From positions 2,914,001-2,978,000 of the forward strand of contig NZ_CP159826.1 of the NCBI RefSeq assembly GCF_047729875.1: DNA of 64,000 bases, in the 5' to 3' direction. Both the position numbers and the translations under genes were made by a program. The DNA is from Marimicrobium sp913061115. Its GTDB lineage: Bacteria > Pseudomonadota > Gammaproteobacteria > Pseudomonadales > Halieaceae. Positions within the stretch are counted from its first letter, which is position 1, and every line of letters starts with the position of its first letter. Shown in pieces: positions 47,247 to 56,873 of this stretch. The notes beneath the pieces were generated by a model. That model was not told the origin of the DNA. It was given only the letters and a program-made list of their open reading frames with translations, and searched no databases.

Positions 47247-47879
47247 ATGGCTGTCGATCACAAAAAAATACGGCACCTTTTGGGTGAAAAGGAGGAGTCC
47301 ACCGACCATGGCCTCGGGGCCAAATCACTGCGACGAGCACTCTCTGGTGATGTTCCCAAAACGCTGACGCCTTATGAATGGGAACAGTGGTACGCAGACC
47401 ACGGCGTTCCAGAAGGCCATCTCGCGCCAGAAGAACAACAACAGACCCCACCGATACTCGATAAGACATCGATATATGCCACTTGGCTAGGACGGGCAGG
47501 CTTGCTGCCTTTCCTAGGCCTGCTACTAGCGCTGTATATCGACACTCAAAACCAGTCCCTATGGGCAAACGCCTTGGCCACCTATACGTTGGTCATTATC
47601 TGCTTTCTGGTGGGTGCGTGGTGGGGCACGGCCCTGACTCAGCGCAACCCAACAACGCTGCTTCTCAGTAACGGCATCGCCTTGGTCGCATTTTTTGGTC
47701 AGGTGCTGCTATCAACAGCCGGCTTTTTCCTGCTCGGTGCCTTTGTGTTCACTGCAACGCTTGTTATCGAGAGACGCCGTGCTCTGATTCAAACGCAACC
47801 GCTTTACTACGCGCGCCTAAGGTTGCAACTGACACTGGTCGCAAGCACCTCGCTGGTGCTTGCCGCCATGCTAATGTAA
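47247..47879 (+). CDS. DUF3429 membrane protein
   Basis: A 210-aa protein. The first 70 residues are soluble and contain KTLTPYEWEQWYADHGVP. The rest has five hydrophobic helices with LGRAGLLPFLGLLL and FLVGAWWGTALTQ, the typical DUF3429 (TMEM69-like) core. Function is unknown. An in-frame ATG at 47232 is an alternative start. Confidence 0.75.
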   Translation: MAVDHKKIRHLLGEKEESTDHGLGAKSLRRALSGDVPKTLTPYEWEQWYADHGVPEGHLAPEEQQQTPPILDKTSIYATWLGRAGLLPFLGLLLALYIDTQNQSLWANALATYTLVIICFLVGAWWGTALTQRNPTTLLLSNGIALVAFFGQVLLSTAGFFLLGAFVFTATLVIERRRALIQTQPLYYARLRLQLTLVASTSLVLAAMLM

Positions 47880-47907
47880 TGCAGTATGCTACGTTTCAAT
47901 AAGCCGC

Positions 47908-48342
47908 TTAAAAGGTCGCTACGTACGCAGAGATATTTTCCATGTCGCTGTCGCTCAATTGCGCCGATTGGCTCCACATAAGCGCGCTCTGCGGGCCCAA
48001 TGTCTCGCCATTCCCGTAGCGCTGCAGCTTATCTAAAATAACATCGGCACTCTGACCGGCCAACTGAGGACCAACACCGCCTCCGCCATTGGGCCCATGG
48101 CAGGCAACACATCCGGCGTAAATACCCTTGCCCAGCTCCGCGGGCGAAGCCTCTGCCTTCGCCGCTGCCTGCGCCTGTGCGATCGCCACGACGCCGCCGT
48201 TCGACTCCTCATACTCCTTATAGCAATCACCATAACAAGAACTAACGGACGCTGCGTCCCGGCCGTTGTGCTGCATAGCCCAGACCGACAGACTGAATGC
48301 GAACACGGTAAATAAAACAATGTTGATGGTGGGGGTATTCAC
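47908..48342 (-). CDS. Cytochrome c (class I, c5-like)
   Basis: A 144-aa periplasmic monoheme cytochrome. The N-terminal hydrophobic signal is followed by a short acidic linker, then GCVACHG as the heme-c site and SALMWSQ with the likely axial Met. The distal part LSDSDMENISAYVATF is the usual C-terminal helix. The start is GTG at 48342 with GGAG about 8 bases upstream. It could feed electrons from the quinohemoprotein dehydrogenase, but this is inference only. Confidence 0.88.
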   Translation of the reverse strand: MNTPTINIVLFTVFAFSLSVWAMQHNGRDAASVSSCYGDCYKEYEESNGGVVAIAQAQAAAKAEASPAELGKGIYAGCVACHGPNGGGGVGPQLAGQSADVILDKLQRYGNGETLGPQSALMWSQSAQLSDSDMENISAYVATF

Positions 48343-48608
48343 TTTACATACTCCAAGCTATTGAACTGATTATACGTCGGCTGATGCGCAGCGGTTCTGT
48401 CCGCATTGAATAAAAAACGCGTTCGTAATGATCGCTATTATAACAGCGGTGCGGGCGTCATGTTAGTGTTCCCCAGCTGAAACCGATGCACGTGAGACTA
48501 AAGGGAAGGAGAGCCCTAACCACACTCTCAAAATGGCGGAAAGATACGATAATTGACGACTGTCACGCAATAACTCAAACTGTGTCTTAAGAACATACGA
48601 TAGGCATT

Positions 48609-49601
48609 ATGCTGTCGCATAAGAAAAACCTAATGGAAGAGCCTTCATTGACTGCAGACCACACTCCAGCGCAAGCGCCATTGATATTCCAGTGGGGGAT
48701 ATTTCCGATTGTCATGGGACTGTCCGTGTTGTGCTCATGGTGGTTGATGGCCGGCGGCATGGCTCCTCCATTGGCGATCCTTGGCCCCCAGTTTGCAGCT
48801 TTCGCCATTGTCGCCACATTTGAGCATGTGTATCCCTACCATGTCAGCTGGAACAAAAGCCGTTCAGACGTTAGTGTGGATGCACGCCACGCAGTTGGTA
48901 TTGGCATTTTGATCGTTGTCATTACACCTCCGATGATTGCCATTGGAGTGGCTATGGGCGGGTGGCTCTCGGATCGATTTGGCGTAGGACTGTGGCCGAC
49001 CGAATGGCCACTGCTGGCGCAAATTGCGCTGGTGCTCATTGTCGGCGAGCTGCCGGGCTACTGGGTACACCGATGGGAGCACGAGAAGCAAGCACTGTGG
49101 CGCTTCCACGCCGTACACCACAGCGCACCGCGGCTCTACTGGCTTAACGCCGGACGCTTTCATCCCATCGATTCCTTATTGACGTTCGCACCCGCCTACC
49201 TTTTACTGGTGATTCTGGGCTGCGGTGAAGTAATGCTGGCTTACTTTGGAATGATAGCGGCCGTTCACGGGATTTTTCAACACGCCAATGTGCAACTGCG
49301 CCTGGGACCTCTAAACTGGATTTTCAGCATGGCAGAGTTGCACCGCTGGCATCATTCCAAAACCATCGTTGAAGCGAATCACAACTATGGACAAACCATC
49401 AGTATTTGGGATTGGGTCTTCGGCACGCGGTTTCTACCCTCAGATCGCAGCCCTCCGGAGGAGATTGGAATTGCCGACCTTCCAGCGTTTCCTATGACGT
49501 GGTGGGGACAGATTCTCTCGCCCTTTCGATGGCGACAGATCAAGGAAGCGAGCATGACTCAAAGTGCAGTCCCCGAAAGCGCTGACCCTGTCAGCGACTG
49601 A
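48609..49601 (+). CDS. Sterol desaturase / fatty acid hydroxylase family protein
   Basis: A 330-aa membrane di-iron enzyme. The three His clusters are present: HRWEHEKQALWRFHAVHHS, the H in HGIFQHANV, and LHRWHHSKTIVEANHNYGQT. Hydrophobic helices flank them. The family hydroxylates or desaturates sterols, fatty acids and carotenoids in the membrane. No desaturase partner is adjacent. It starts 42 bp before the fucosidase gene and might be transcribed with it. Confidence 0.88.
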   Translation: MLSHKKNLMEEPSLTADHTPAQAPLIFQWGIFPIVMGLSVLCSWWLMAGGMAPPLAILGPQFAAFAIVATFEHVYPYHVSWNKSRSDVSVDARHAVGIGILIVVITPPMIAIGVAMGGWLSDRFGVGLWPTEWPLLAQIALVLIVGELPGYWVHRWEHEKQALWRFHAVHHSAPRLYWLNAGRFHPIDSLLTFAPAYLLLVILGCGEVMLAYFGMIAAVHGIFQHANVQLRLGPLNWIFSMAELHRWHHSKTIVEANHNYGQTISIWDWVFGTRFLPSDRSPPEEIGIADLPAFPMTWWGQILSPFRWRQIKEASMTQSAVPESADPVSD

Positions 49602-49643
49602 AAATCGCAGGCCCCAGTAAAGGACAAGCGGGAGGTTAAGGCT

Positions 49644-51152
49644 ATGCTGTCCGGTTCTCGAATCACCACGGTTCGCCGCCTAACGCTTGTCATCGTTTTA
49701 CTGGCAATCAGCGCCTGCACCGATCCTGTGGCCGAAAGTACGCTGCAGCGTTCACGCGATATACCCAAGTGGTATGACGACGCAAAGCTGGGCATCTTCA
49801 TCCATTGGGGCCCGGCATCGGTTCCCGCGTTTGCTTTTGGCCCACCGCTGCGCCCCGGCGAGCTAGAGGACATTCTATTTTACGATTCCCCGCGCGAGGA
49901 AATGCCCTACGCTGAGTGGTATCTCAATGCCATGAACTATCCGGGCAGCGAGACAGCACGCCATCATGCCGCCACCTATGGTGATGCGCCCTACTCTGAC
50001 TTTCAACCGACGTTTGAACGGCGTGTGAATCAGGGTTGGGACCCGGACACCTGGGCTGATTTATTTTCCAGGGCGGGCGCAAAATATGTCGTACTCGTCA
50101 CCAAACACCATGACGGTTACACCCTGTGGCCCAGTGCAGCAACCAACCCCCATCGCCAAAACTGGGGATCAACACGCGACATGGTCGGCGAACTGGCGGA
50201 GGCCGTGCGCGCCCGCGGCATGCGTTTTGGCACCTACTATTCCACCGGGCTAGATTGGTCTTTCCAAATGGTGACAGACGGCGACATGATCCGCGATATT
50301 CTGTTGAGCGCACCGGGCAATCAGGCCTATGCCGATTATACGTATGAGCACATGGTGGAGTTGATCGACCGCTATCAGCCGGACCTTTTGTGGGCAGACA
50401 TTGGATATCCGTCAAAAGGGCGTCAGGGCGAGCTCTTCGACTACTACTTCACGCAGGTCCCTGATGGCACCGTCAACGATCGCTGGGGAGCCGTAGACGT
50501 CCTTGGGCAGATTGCCCGCATTCCCGGTGCCACCTGGGTGTTAAAAGCACTGGGGCGACTGCTGCTGACCTCAGAGTCCGACCCACTAGTGGATGATCCG
50601 GCACGATTCGGCTACAAGACTGCTGAGTACGACAGTCTCCCGGGGACACCTGCATTTAAATGGGAATCCACGCGTGGACTGGGCGGTTCTTTCGCGTTTA
50701 ACGCCGCTGAAACTGCCGCAGATATGCTCACGCCCGCTGACCTGGTGGATTATCTGGTGGACACCGTCGCTAAAAATGGCAACGTATTGATCAATGTTGG
50801 CCCCGATAGCTATGGTTACATTCCTGACATCCAACAGGCTCCCCTACTCGGCCTGGGTGAGTGGCTGAGCATCAACGGTGAGGCCATCTATGCAACGCGA
50901 CCTTGGAGTCGATTTAAGAACTTACGCGGCCGAGAGTTACGCTATACCCAAAGTGACACGGCCTTGTATGCGATTGTGATTGGCGCGGTGGAGCAGAGTT
51001 TCACTATCGAGCAACCGGGCATCACCTCAAGCAGCATTGAGGTGTTGGGTGCAGAGGTTGTCCGCACGCAAGACCATGACGGACTACTGACCTTAACCCT
51101 CAGCAAACCATTGATGAGCCCTGCCGCAGTGGTGCGCTTTAACGTGCCGTAA
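49644..51152 (+). CDS. Alpha-L-fucosidase, GH29
   Basis: A 502-aa GH29 hydrolase with a lipoprotein signal ending LLAISAC. Catalytic-domain marks are KLGIFIHWGPASVPAF, YVVLVTKHHDGYTLWPS, and LLWADIGYPSKGRQ with the nucleophile Asp, followed by NVGPDSYG. It would remove alpha-L-fucose, for instance from algal fucoidan-type or glycan chains, at the cell surface. GGAGG lies 9 bases before the ATG. No fuc catabolic operon is nearby. Confidence 0.9.
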   Translation: MLSGSRITTVRRLTLVIVLLAISACTDPVAESTLQRSRDIPKWYDDAKLGIFIHWGPASVPAFAFGPPLRPGELEDILFYDSPREEMPYAEWYLNAMNYPGSETARHHAATYGDAPYSDFQPTFERRVNQGWDPDTWADLFSRAGAKYVVLVTKHHDGYTLWPSAATNPHRQNWGSTRDMVGELAEAVRARGMRFGTYYSTGLDWSFQMVTDGDMIRDILLSAPGNQAYADYTYEHMVELIDRYQPDLLWADIGYPSKGRQGELFDYYFTQVPDGTVNDRWGAVDVLGQIARIPGATWVLKALGRLLLTSESDPLVDDPARFGYKTAEYDSLPGTPAFKWESTRGLGGSFAFNAAETAADMLTPADLVDYLVDTVAKNGNVLINVGPDSYGYIPDIQQAPLLGLGEWLSINGEAIYATRPWSRFKNLRGRELRYTQSDTALYAIVIGAVEQSFTIEQPGITSSSIEVLGAEVVRTQDHDGLLTLTLSKPLMSPAAVVRFNVP

Positions 51153-51192
51153 GCGACAGGCCCTAGCATTGTCTACGTATTTGTAGGGGTGC

Positions 51193-51918
51193 TCAGGGCT
51201 GTGCCCGTGTATATTCACTGAAGTTGAAAATCACAAGCGCATCAAAGCTCTTGAAAAAGCCCATCTTGCCCACGGTATGAGATTCCAGTTTGCGCAGCAA
51301 ATTTTCGCCCTGTTCTTCCTCAAAAGACAGCCCTAATCGGAAAGTGTCCAGCGTAACCGAAAATGCGGGAGACAGCTTCGCAGTATTGAGAATTTCAATC
51401 TCCGTAATGTGTTGGGTTGCCGAATCCAGCAGTAACGTGCCACGCAATTGATCGCGAGAATCCTCTAGCATCTTCACCCTGGGCACGAACGAAAACTTTG
51501 TATATCCATCGCTGGCCTCAATCAGATCCAGCGTTTCCATGTCAACCATATACCCATAACCTGCTGCATCGGGGTCAATGTCATTGATGCGTTTCACTTC
51601 TTTGTCATGAAATTCATCCAGCCGCTGACTATCCGGCGCTACACCGTCCACCGTGAGCAACTGTCTTCTTTCGTAGGTATCGCGTCGTGGATCACTGTAA
51701 ATCATCTGCAGCTCGTCTTCCTCAAGCACTTCCATAGTGAAATACCAGTCTTCGTCGAGGTTTGCTGCATCCAGGTTTTCCAGCGCAGCTTTCACAATAG
51801 GTGCCCAGTCTGATGTTCCAGCGAGGGAATTTTCCTGCCACAACAGACCGGAGACGACTGTTACCACAACACAGTATCGAGACAGTACCCGCAAGTAACC
51901 CATCACTGTGCTGCGCAT
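51193..51918 (-). CDS. Periplasmic hypothetical protein (LolA-fold-like?)
   Basis: A 241-aa protein with a Sec-type signal (VVVTVVSGLLWQENSLAG). It has alternating strands (MEVLEEDELQMIYSD, FSFVPRVKMLEDSRDQLRG, TLLLDSATQHITEIEI) that suggest a LolA-like half-barrel used for lipid binding. The resemblance is structural guesswork; I recognise no family. It converges with the fucosidase gene, with 40 bp between. Confidence 0.6.
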   Translation of the reverse strand: MRSTVMGYLRVLSRYCVVVTVVSGLLWQENSLAGTSDWAPIVKAALENLDAANLDEDWYFTMEVLEEDELQMIYSDPRRDTYERRQLLTVDGVAPDSQRLDEFHDKEVKRINDIDPDAAGYGYMVDMETLDLIEASDGYTKFSFVPRVKMLEDSRDQLRGTLLLDSATQHITEIEILNTAKLSPAFSVTLDTFRLGLSFEEEQGENLLRKLESHTVGKMGFFKSFDALVIFNFSEYTRAQP

Positions 51919-52334
51919 GCCGATCTACTACAGCCCCGGTGTCGGGACGCTATCGCATTACCGAACATTGTATTGACGTTATTGACACCTCGGGTACGAT
52001 TTTTTCCAACATGGGGGGGTCAATTGACCCCAACAAGCCTGCAGGGAAAACACTTTGGCAGGGTGGGATGACATACCTCGACGGTATCACTTGCAATGCA
52101 TTATCCCACGCCTGCTGGGCACTCTCGCGTGATGGCATCAACAATCTCCTTGCCGGCGTCCTCGAATGCTACAAGACACTGGGACCACAATGACAGTTAG
52201 TACGGAATTTCACCTGCCGCCAGTATAAGACATTGAGAGCAGATCGCGAACGGTTTAGGTTCAGCGATCACATCACCTGAGAAAATCTACCCTAGGCGCC
52301 CTGCTTTGCGCCAGCGGCAGCCGCCCCAGGGCTG
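51919..52334. other. Intergenic, nothing firm
   Basis: A forward open frame crosses the region to 52193 but starts inside the neighbouring gene, and its translation has no recognised character. No terminator is obvious. Confidence 0.3.
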
Positions 52335-53585
52335 TTAGCACCCAGCTGGCAGCGGGATGTCTGAGTTCTCAAACGGCGGGCCGGAGAGATCGTCCAAGTG
52401 ATTTCCTAGTGGGTCACCGAGCACCACCATACTCTGGAAATATTCCAGCACACGGGCTTGCGATACTTCGAGCGCCGGCCACTGCGGCCAGTCCCAGGTG
52501 TCATTCATGAACGGCTGCATCTGATCATGACTCAGAACCGTGAGATGATTCACGTCATGGGCAATCGCCACATTTTCAATCGACAACCAACCATGCGCGC
52601 GATCGTGCATCCACCCGCCGTAGTGCGGCTCCATTTTGAGGGTGTTGTTGAACGTCTCGGCGTGGCCATTCTCCGTGAGGTACTCAGCAAAACCTTCGTG
52701 ACCATAGGCAACCACCATGGCCATCACGTCCTCTAAGACGCCCAATCTCGCCGTTCGTTCGATATCGGCAACAACCTGAGGATCAAAGCTATCATCGGCC
52801 ATCCATCCGACCTTAGCGCCCTGCATCGCATACCAAAGGCCGACGCCCATCTGATCAGTGCCCCAGGCCTGCGTATTATTCGTCAGGTTGTTGGCAAAAG
52901 CCCACGCGCCAACCTCATCGAGCGTTGCTGGCGCAAGTCCAGCGAATGCCCGTAGATTATTGTAAGCGAGCAGTGCTTCCGTCGTAATCGCGGTCCTTCC
53001 ACCGACAAGGCCCGTATGATCCGTATGATCACTGCCATAGGTAAGACCAAAGGTTGCCAAATCGATGAAGTCGCCTGCCATATCCGAATGCGGATGATCC
53101 TCCATGGGCATACCCGGATCGTGCGCAGGTGGCGCCTCTGGCTCCTGTGTCCGGTCGAGACAGAAACCGAAGGTCGTTGAAGCGTCGGGTTCTAGCGTTC
53201 GATTCCACTCGTCACCCACCACACGCCAGGAGTGCGACATCGCACCACCATCGTCGTCCGAGTGCGTCCAGTAGCTTATCTCAGAATTCCAATAGCTGGT
53301 GACATAGCCGGGCAGATCCACGCTGACATCCCACAGACTACTGACGGAACCATTATTTGTTACGACGCCCTCTCCACAGGCGCCTGAACCCCAGTCGTCG
53401 AGGAGGTCCACCGAGACAGAGAATGTTGTTGCAGAGCCGGTGGGCTCACTAGCGGCCGCAGAGGGCCCAGCCCAGACGATAAGCGTCAATGCAGCGCAAA
53501 CACTCGCTTGAATGAAGTCGGGCCGACCTCCTCGTCTTGCTGCCCACTCCGTACCCTTGTCAGTCTTCTCATGTTCAGATCGCAT
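52335..53585 (-). CDS. Secreted CBM2 protein with unknown C-terminal domain
   Basis: A 416-aa protein. GGAG lies 7 bases before the ATG at 53585. The signal ends near SAAASEP. Residues about 50-150 form a CBM2 module: VSVDLLDDWGSGACGEGVVT, LWDVSVDLPG, WNRTLEPDASTTFGFC, with the aromatic residues and the Cys pair of cellulose-binding domains. A His-rich linker follows. The remaining 250 residues hold HEGFAEYL, GGWMHDRAHGWLSIEN and HDVNHLTVLSHDQM and match nothing I know. The module points to binding of cellulose or chitin, so the C-terminal part could be an unrecognised catalytic or adhesive domain. Confidence 0.78.
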   Translation of the reverse strand: MRSEHEKTDKGTEWAARRGGRPDFIQASVCAALTLIVWAGPSAAASEPTGSATTFSVSVDLLDDWGSGACGEGVVTNNGSVSSLWDVSVDLPGYVTSYWNSEISYWTHSDDDGGAMSHSWRVVGDEWNRTLEPDASTTFGFCLDRTQEPEAPPAHDPGMPMEDHPHSDMAGDFIDLATFGLTYGSDHTDHTGLVGGRTAITTEALLAYNNLRAFAGLAPATLDEVGAWAFANNLTNNTQAWGTDQMGVGLWYAMQGAKVGWMADDSFDPQVVADIERTARLGVLEDVMAMVVAYGHEGFAEYLTENGHAETFNNTLKMEPHYGGWMHDRAHGWLSIENVAIAHDVNHLTVLSHDQMQPFMNDTWDWPQWPALEVSQARVLEYFQSMVVLGDPLGNHLDDLSGPPFENSDIPLPAGC

Positions 53586-53910
53586 CGCGTTCTCCTCGAT
53601 ATTGAACCGTCACGACTTTGCAGCGGTTCGATTCAATTCCTGTTATGCCCGTGGATGGGCTGGTCGGCGCTATCGCAACATCAGGGTGATTACGCCTTCT
53701 CACTTAACAAAGTCCTACAGTCCCTATTGCCTAGACAACGTTCTCGGTCATTGGTTCAAAAAAATATTGCTTGCACTTAATGACATCAGAAATCTGATTA
53801 ATCGGCCTGGAATTTTGTCGTCAAGCGATCGTCAAGGGTCAACATGATGGCGTATTACAGCGTGTTTCTTCATACTGCATGCATACGACTAGGCCTTGAG
53901 TGACGTCACT
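53586..53910. other. Divergent intergenic region
   Basis: Divergent gap between the CBM2 and DUF3604 genes. Forward open frames exist but are not protein-like. I see no clear promoter. Confidence 0.3.
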
Positions 53911-55797
53911 ATGCAAAGCATTATTATTGTCCCACTAGCATTAGGGTTCACCTTCATCGCCTTTGGAGCGGGCGCAGTTGAAAAACAGCTGCTATGGGGT
54001 GACACCCACCTCCACACTGCATATTCTTCAGACGCCTACACCAACAACAATCTTACTGCAGGCCCTGAGACCGCCTATCGCTATGCTCGCGGCATGCCGG
54101 TTATACACCCGTACCACAAGGCGCGGGTGCAGATTGGCACGCCACTGGACTTTCTTGTCGTCACAGACCACGCTGAATTCCTCGGTGAGATTCGCAACAT
54201 CCACATGAATGGCGTAGACACCTCCGGTCTGGGTCCTATTGATAAGATCAAAGCGTGGGTTGCTGCTTTCATTTTGAATCGCGCTATCGATAGTGGCGAC
54301 GGAAGAGAATTGTTTGTCCGCGTGTTGCCCGATCCAGACCTGACGCCTCTGCAGGACGCTGAGCAAAGTGGTCTAGAAAACAGTGATCTGAGTTTTCTGC
54401 CCATGCCAAAGCAGGTTGAAGTTGACACCTGGCGTACCATTACCGACACCGCTGACGAATACAACGAGCCCGGCGAGTTCAGCGCTTTAATCGGCTGGGA
54501 GTGGAGCTCAATACCCGGCGGTGCCAATCTGCACCGTGTGGTCATTACGGACAGCGATGCACCCACGGCGCAGTTGTATGACCCTTTCGGCCTCGACGAC
54601 AGTCCCTATCCGGAAGACCTATGGAGCTGGCTGGAAAAGACCAGTGCAGAAACTAATGCACGGTTCACCGCCATTCCACACAACTCGAATATCTCAAAAG
54701 GCTACATGTTTTCAGGCAACAGCTTGCGCGGTAAACCTTTTAGCAAGGACTATGTCGCGCTGCGCAGCAAATGGGAACGTATTGCAGAAATCACACAAAT
54801 AAAAGGCGATTCGGAGACTCACTCTAAGTTTTCTCCGGAAGATGCGTTCGCTGATTTTGAAATTTATCCTTACTACATTCAACGTCGATGGACTGAGTAC
54901 AATCCTCAGCGTGGAGATTTCGTCAGAGAAGCGTTAAAGCAGGGACTTGAGATGGAAGCCAATCTAGGACAGAACCCCTACAGGCTGGGAGTGATTGGCT
55001 CCACAGATTCGCACACTGCCCTGTCTTCTGCAGAGGAGGACAATTTTCACGGCAAGTTGGCCACTGACTCCATCCCAGCAAACAAAACTTCGAACTTTAA
55101 CGATGACGGCCCCGGATCCTCAGGCTGGGCAATGTCCGCGTCCGGTATGGCCGCAGTCTGGGCAGAGAGCAACACACGTTCTGATATTATGGACGCGCTG
55201 GAACGCAGAGAGGTCTATGCCACGACGGGGCCGCGTATCGCCGTGCAATTTTACGGTGGCCCCGACTTTACCGAGGCAGACCTTGAAAACGCAGACCTGC
55301 ACACGCTCGCAACTGCACGCGGCGTGCCCATGGGTGGCGAACTGCATCAAACTAAGACGCCAACTTTTCTTGTCCTGGCCACAAAAGATCCTGAAGGAGC
55401 GAATCTTGACCGCATTCAAATGGTGAAAGGCTGGCTGGATGCCGATGGGCAATCTCAGGAAAAAATATTTAATCTCGCCTGGTCAGATGAACGTCCATTA
55501 AACGCTGACGGTAGCTTGTCGGATGTGGGTAATTCGGTGAACCTGAAAACCGGCAAAGTGGACAATCGTATTGGCGCAGCGCAACTCGCGGCAGCCTGGG
55601 CAGACCCTCAATTTGATCCAGACCAATCTGCGTTTTACTACGTCAGGGTGCTACAGATTCCTACTGCTCGTCATTCCCTGCTGGATGCAATTGCTCTGGG
55701 CATGGATCATGCGACAGATCAACCGGACACCATTCAGGAGCGCGCCTATACCTCCTCAATCTGGTACCAGCCATTGAACACTGTCAGTAAAAATTGA
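53911..55797 (+). CDS. Secreted DUF3604 protein
   Basis: A 628-aa homologue of the protein at 19626-21662. The ATG at 53911 gives a Sec signal (LALGFTFIAFGAGAV); the TTG upstream is not needed. Metal motifs: WGDTHLHTAYSSDAY, VVTDHAEFLGE, IPHNSNISKG, GSTDSHTALSSAEEDN. The closing part LDRIQMVKGWLDADGQ and FYYVRVLQIPTARH match the paralogue. PHP-like phosphoesterase activity is inferred. Confidence 0.86.
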   Translation: MQSIIIVPLALGFTFIAFGAGAVEKQLLWGDTHLHTAYSSDAYTNNNLTAGPETAYRYARGMPVIHPYHKARVQIGTPLDFLVVTDHAEFLGEIRNIHMNGVDTSGLGPIDKIKAWVAAFILNRAIDSGDGRELFVRVLPDPDLTPLQDAEQSGLENSDLSFLPMPKQVEVDTWRTITDTADEYNEPGEFSALIGWEWSSIPGGANLHRVVITDSDAPTAQLYDPFGLDDSPYPEDLWSWLEKTSAETNARFTAIPHNSNISKGYMFSGNSLRGKPFSKDYVALRSKWERIAEITQIKGDSETHSKFSPEDAFADFEIYPYYIQRRWTEYNPQRGDFVREALKQGLEMEANLGQNPYRLGVIGSTDSHTALSSAEEDNFHGKLATDSIPANKTSNFNDDGPGSSGWAMSASGMAAVWAESNTRSDIMDALERREVYATTGPRIAVQFYGGPDFTEADLENADLHTLATARGVPMGGELHQTKTPTFLVLATKDPEGANLDRIQMVKGWLDADGQSQEKIFNLAWSDERPLNADGSLSDVGNSVNLKTGKVDNRIGAAQLAAAWADPQFDPDQSAFYYVRVLQIPTARHSLLDAIALGMDHATDQPDTIQERAYTSSIWYQPLNTVSKN

Positions 55798-55806
55798 TGA
55801 CACGAC

Positions 55807-55821
55807 CGGCGTAGGACGCCG
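55807..55821. terminator. Hairpin after DUF3604
   Basis: CGGCGT-AGG-ACGCCG is a perfect 6-bp stem ten bases after the stop. An A-run follows instead of a T-run, so any terminator would act on the reverse strand, where the stem would follow the T-run. Weak. Confidence 0.3.
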
Positions 55822-56057
55822 TCGCAGTAAAAAAACCCGTGATACTTATAAACGAGTCTGGAGCATCGCTTTGCAGCGCAATTGAGACTCAATATAGACG
55901 AGAATATCGATGGCCTCGTATTCCTATTAGAAGATAAATATTGGTGTGTTAGATAAGGAGCAAGTTGCAGAAGGATAAAGAACCTGCCCCCGGGACGTTG
56001 TTAAAAACGCCCCATGAAGCAGTTGTTTGATCGAAATAAGAGGGAGTCGGTCCTGTT

Positions 56058-56873
56058 TTATCGACGGCCCCAACGGTTTCCGGCTTGCTCAGAAACATCT
56101 CGACGGCCCCAACGGTTTCCGGCTTGCTCAGAAACATCTCGACGGCCCCAACGGTTTCCGGCTTGCTCAGAAACATCTCGGCGGCCCCAACGGTTTCCGG
56201 CTTGCTCAGAAACATCTCGACGGCCCCAACGGTTTCCGGCTTGCTCAGAAACATCTCGACGGCCCCAACGGTTTCCAGCTTGCTCAGAAACATCTCGACG
56301 GCCCCAACGGTTTCCAGCTTGCTCAGAAACATCTCGACGGCCCCAACGGTTTCCGGCTTGCTCAGAAACATCTCGACGGCCCCAACGGTTTCCGGCTTGC
56401 TCAGAAACATCCCGACGGCCCCAACGGTTTCCGGCTTGCTCAGAAACATCTCGACGGCCCCAACGGTTTCCGGCTTGCTCAGAAACATCTCGACGGCCCC
56501 AACGGTTTCCGGCTTGCTCAGAAACATCTCGACGGCCCCAACGGTTTCCGGCTTGCTCAGCGGTATTATCAACCGTCTGGTTAAGGTTTACAGAACCGTT
56601 TGATTTTCCCCATTTATAACCACTGGTAGGCTCATCTGAATCAGCCCAAATGACTTTACTGTCATTCGATACTGCCTTCTCGGCCCACTTGTTACCAGAG
56701 TACGACACAGGTGCCGTATAGCGTGCATCAGCAGCTAGAGCATGGCTCACTCGATGCACCAAATTACCGGAATGATCTGTTGCTTGCACAGTGTCTGCGA
56801 CACTTAAAGAGGGCGCCAACAGCGCTAAAGCAACACTTGCCGCCCCAACATATCCAATAGTTTTTATGTTCAT
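56058..56873 (-). CDS. Secreted tandem-repeat protein (13 x EQAGNRWGRRDVS)
   Basis: A 271-aa protein of no family I know. Residues 1-26 form a Sec signal ending SVA. Residues 27 to about 105 are unique but repeat the same theme (YSGNKWAEK, SGYKWGKSN). The rest is 13 near-perfect copies of EQAGNRWGRRDVS; the last ends at GRR. The array is open in all six frames. All four base differences between copies (56181, 56277, 56316, 56412) fall at third positions of this frame and are synonymous, so this frame is the coding one. The conserved Trp and GRR suggest a binding peptide or a precursor cut at dibasic sites. The subtilase gene lies upstream on the same strand, 313 bp away. Confidence 0.8.
   Translation of the reverse strand: MNIKTIGYVGAASVALALLAPSLSVADTVQATDHSGNLVHRVSHALAADARYTAPVSYSGNKWAEKAVSNDSKVIWADSDEPTSGYKWGKSNGSVNLNQTVDNTAEQAGNRWGRRDVSEQAGNRWGRRDVSEQAGNRWGRRDVSEQAGNRWGRRDVSEQAGNRWGRRDVSEQAGNRWGRRDVSEQAGNRWGRRDVSEQAGNRWGRRDVSEQAGNRWGRRDVSEQAGNRWGRRDVSEQAGNRWGRRDVSEQAGNRWGRRDVSEQAGNRWGRR
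56062..56560. repeat. 39-bp tandem repeat array, 13 copies
   Basis: Thirteen contiguous units of 39 bp containing GGCCCCAACGGTTTCCGGCT. Four single-base variants occur (copies 4, 6, 7 and 10, with 6 and 7 sharing one). There are no spacers, so it is not a CRISPR array. Such near-identity suggests recent expansion or gene conversion and likely copy-number variation. Confidence 0.95.

Noticed and set aside
51801..52193. Forward 130-codon open frame
   Set aside because: Starts inside the opposite-strand gene, no ribosome site, no recognisable protein character.
56062..56560. CRISPR-like regular repeats
   Set aside because: Units are contiguous with no spacers, and code for a conserved peptide.
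56014..56619. Long open frames on both strands across the repeat array
   Set aside because: They arise because a 39-bp unit without stops stays open in every frame. Only the minus frame ending at 56058 shows synonymous-only differences and a signal peptide.
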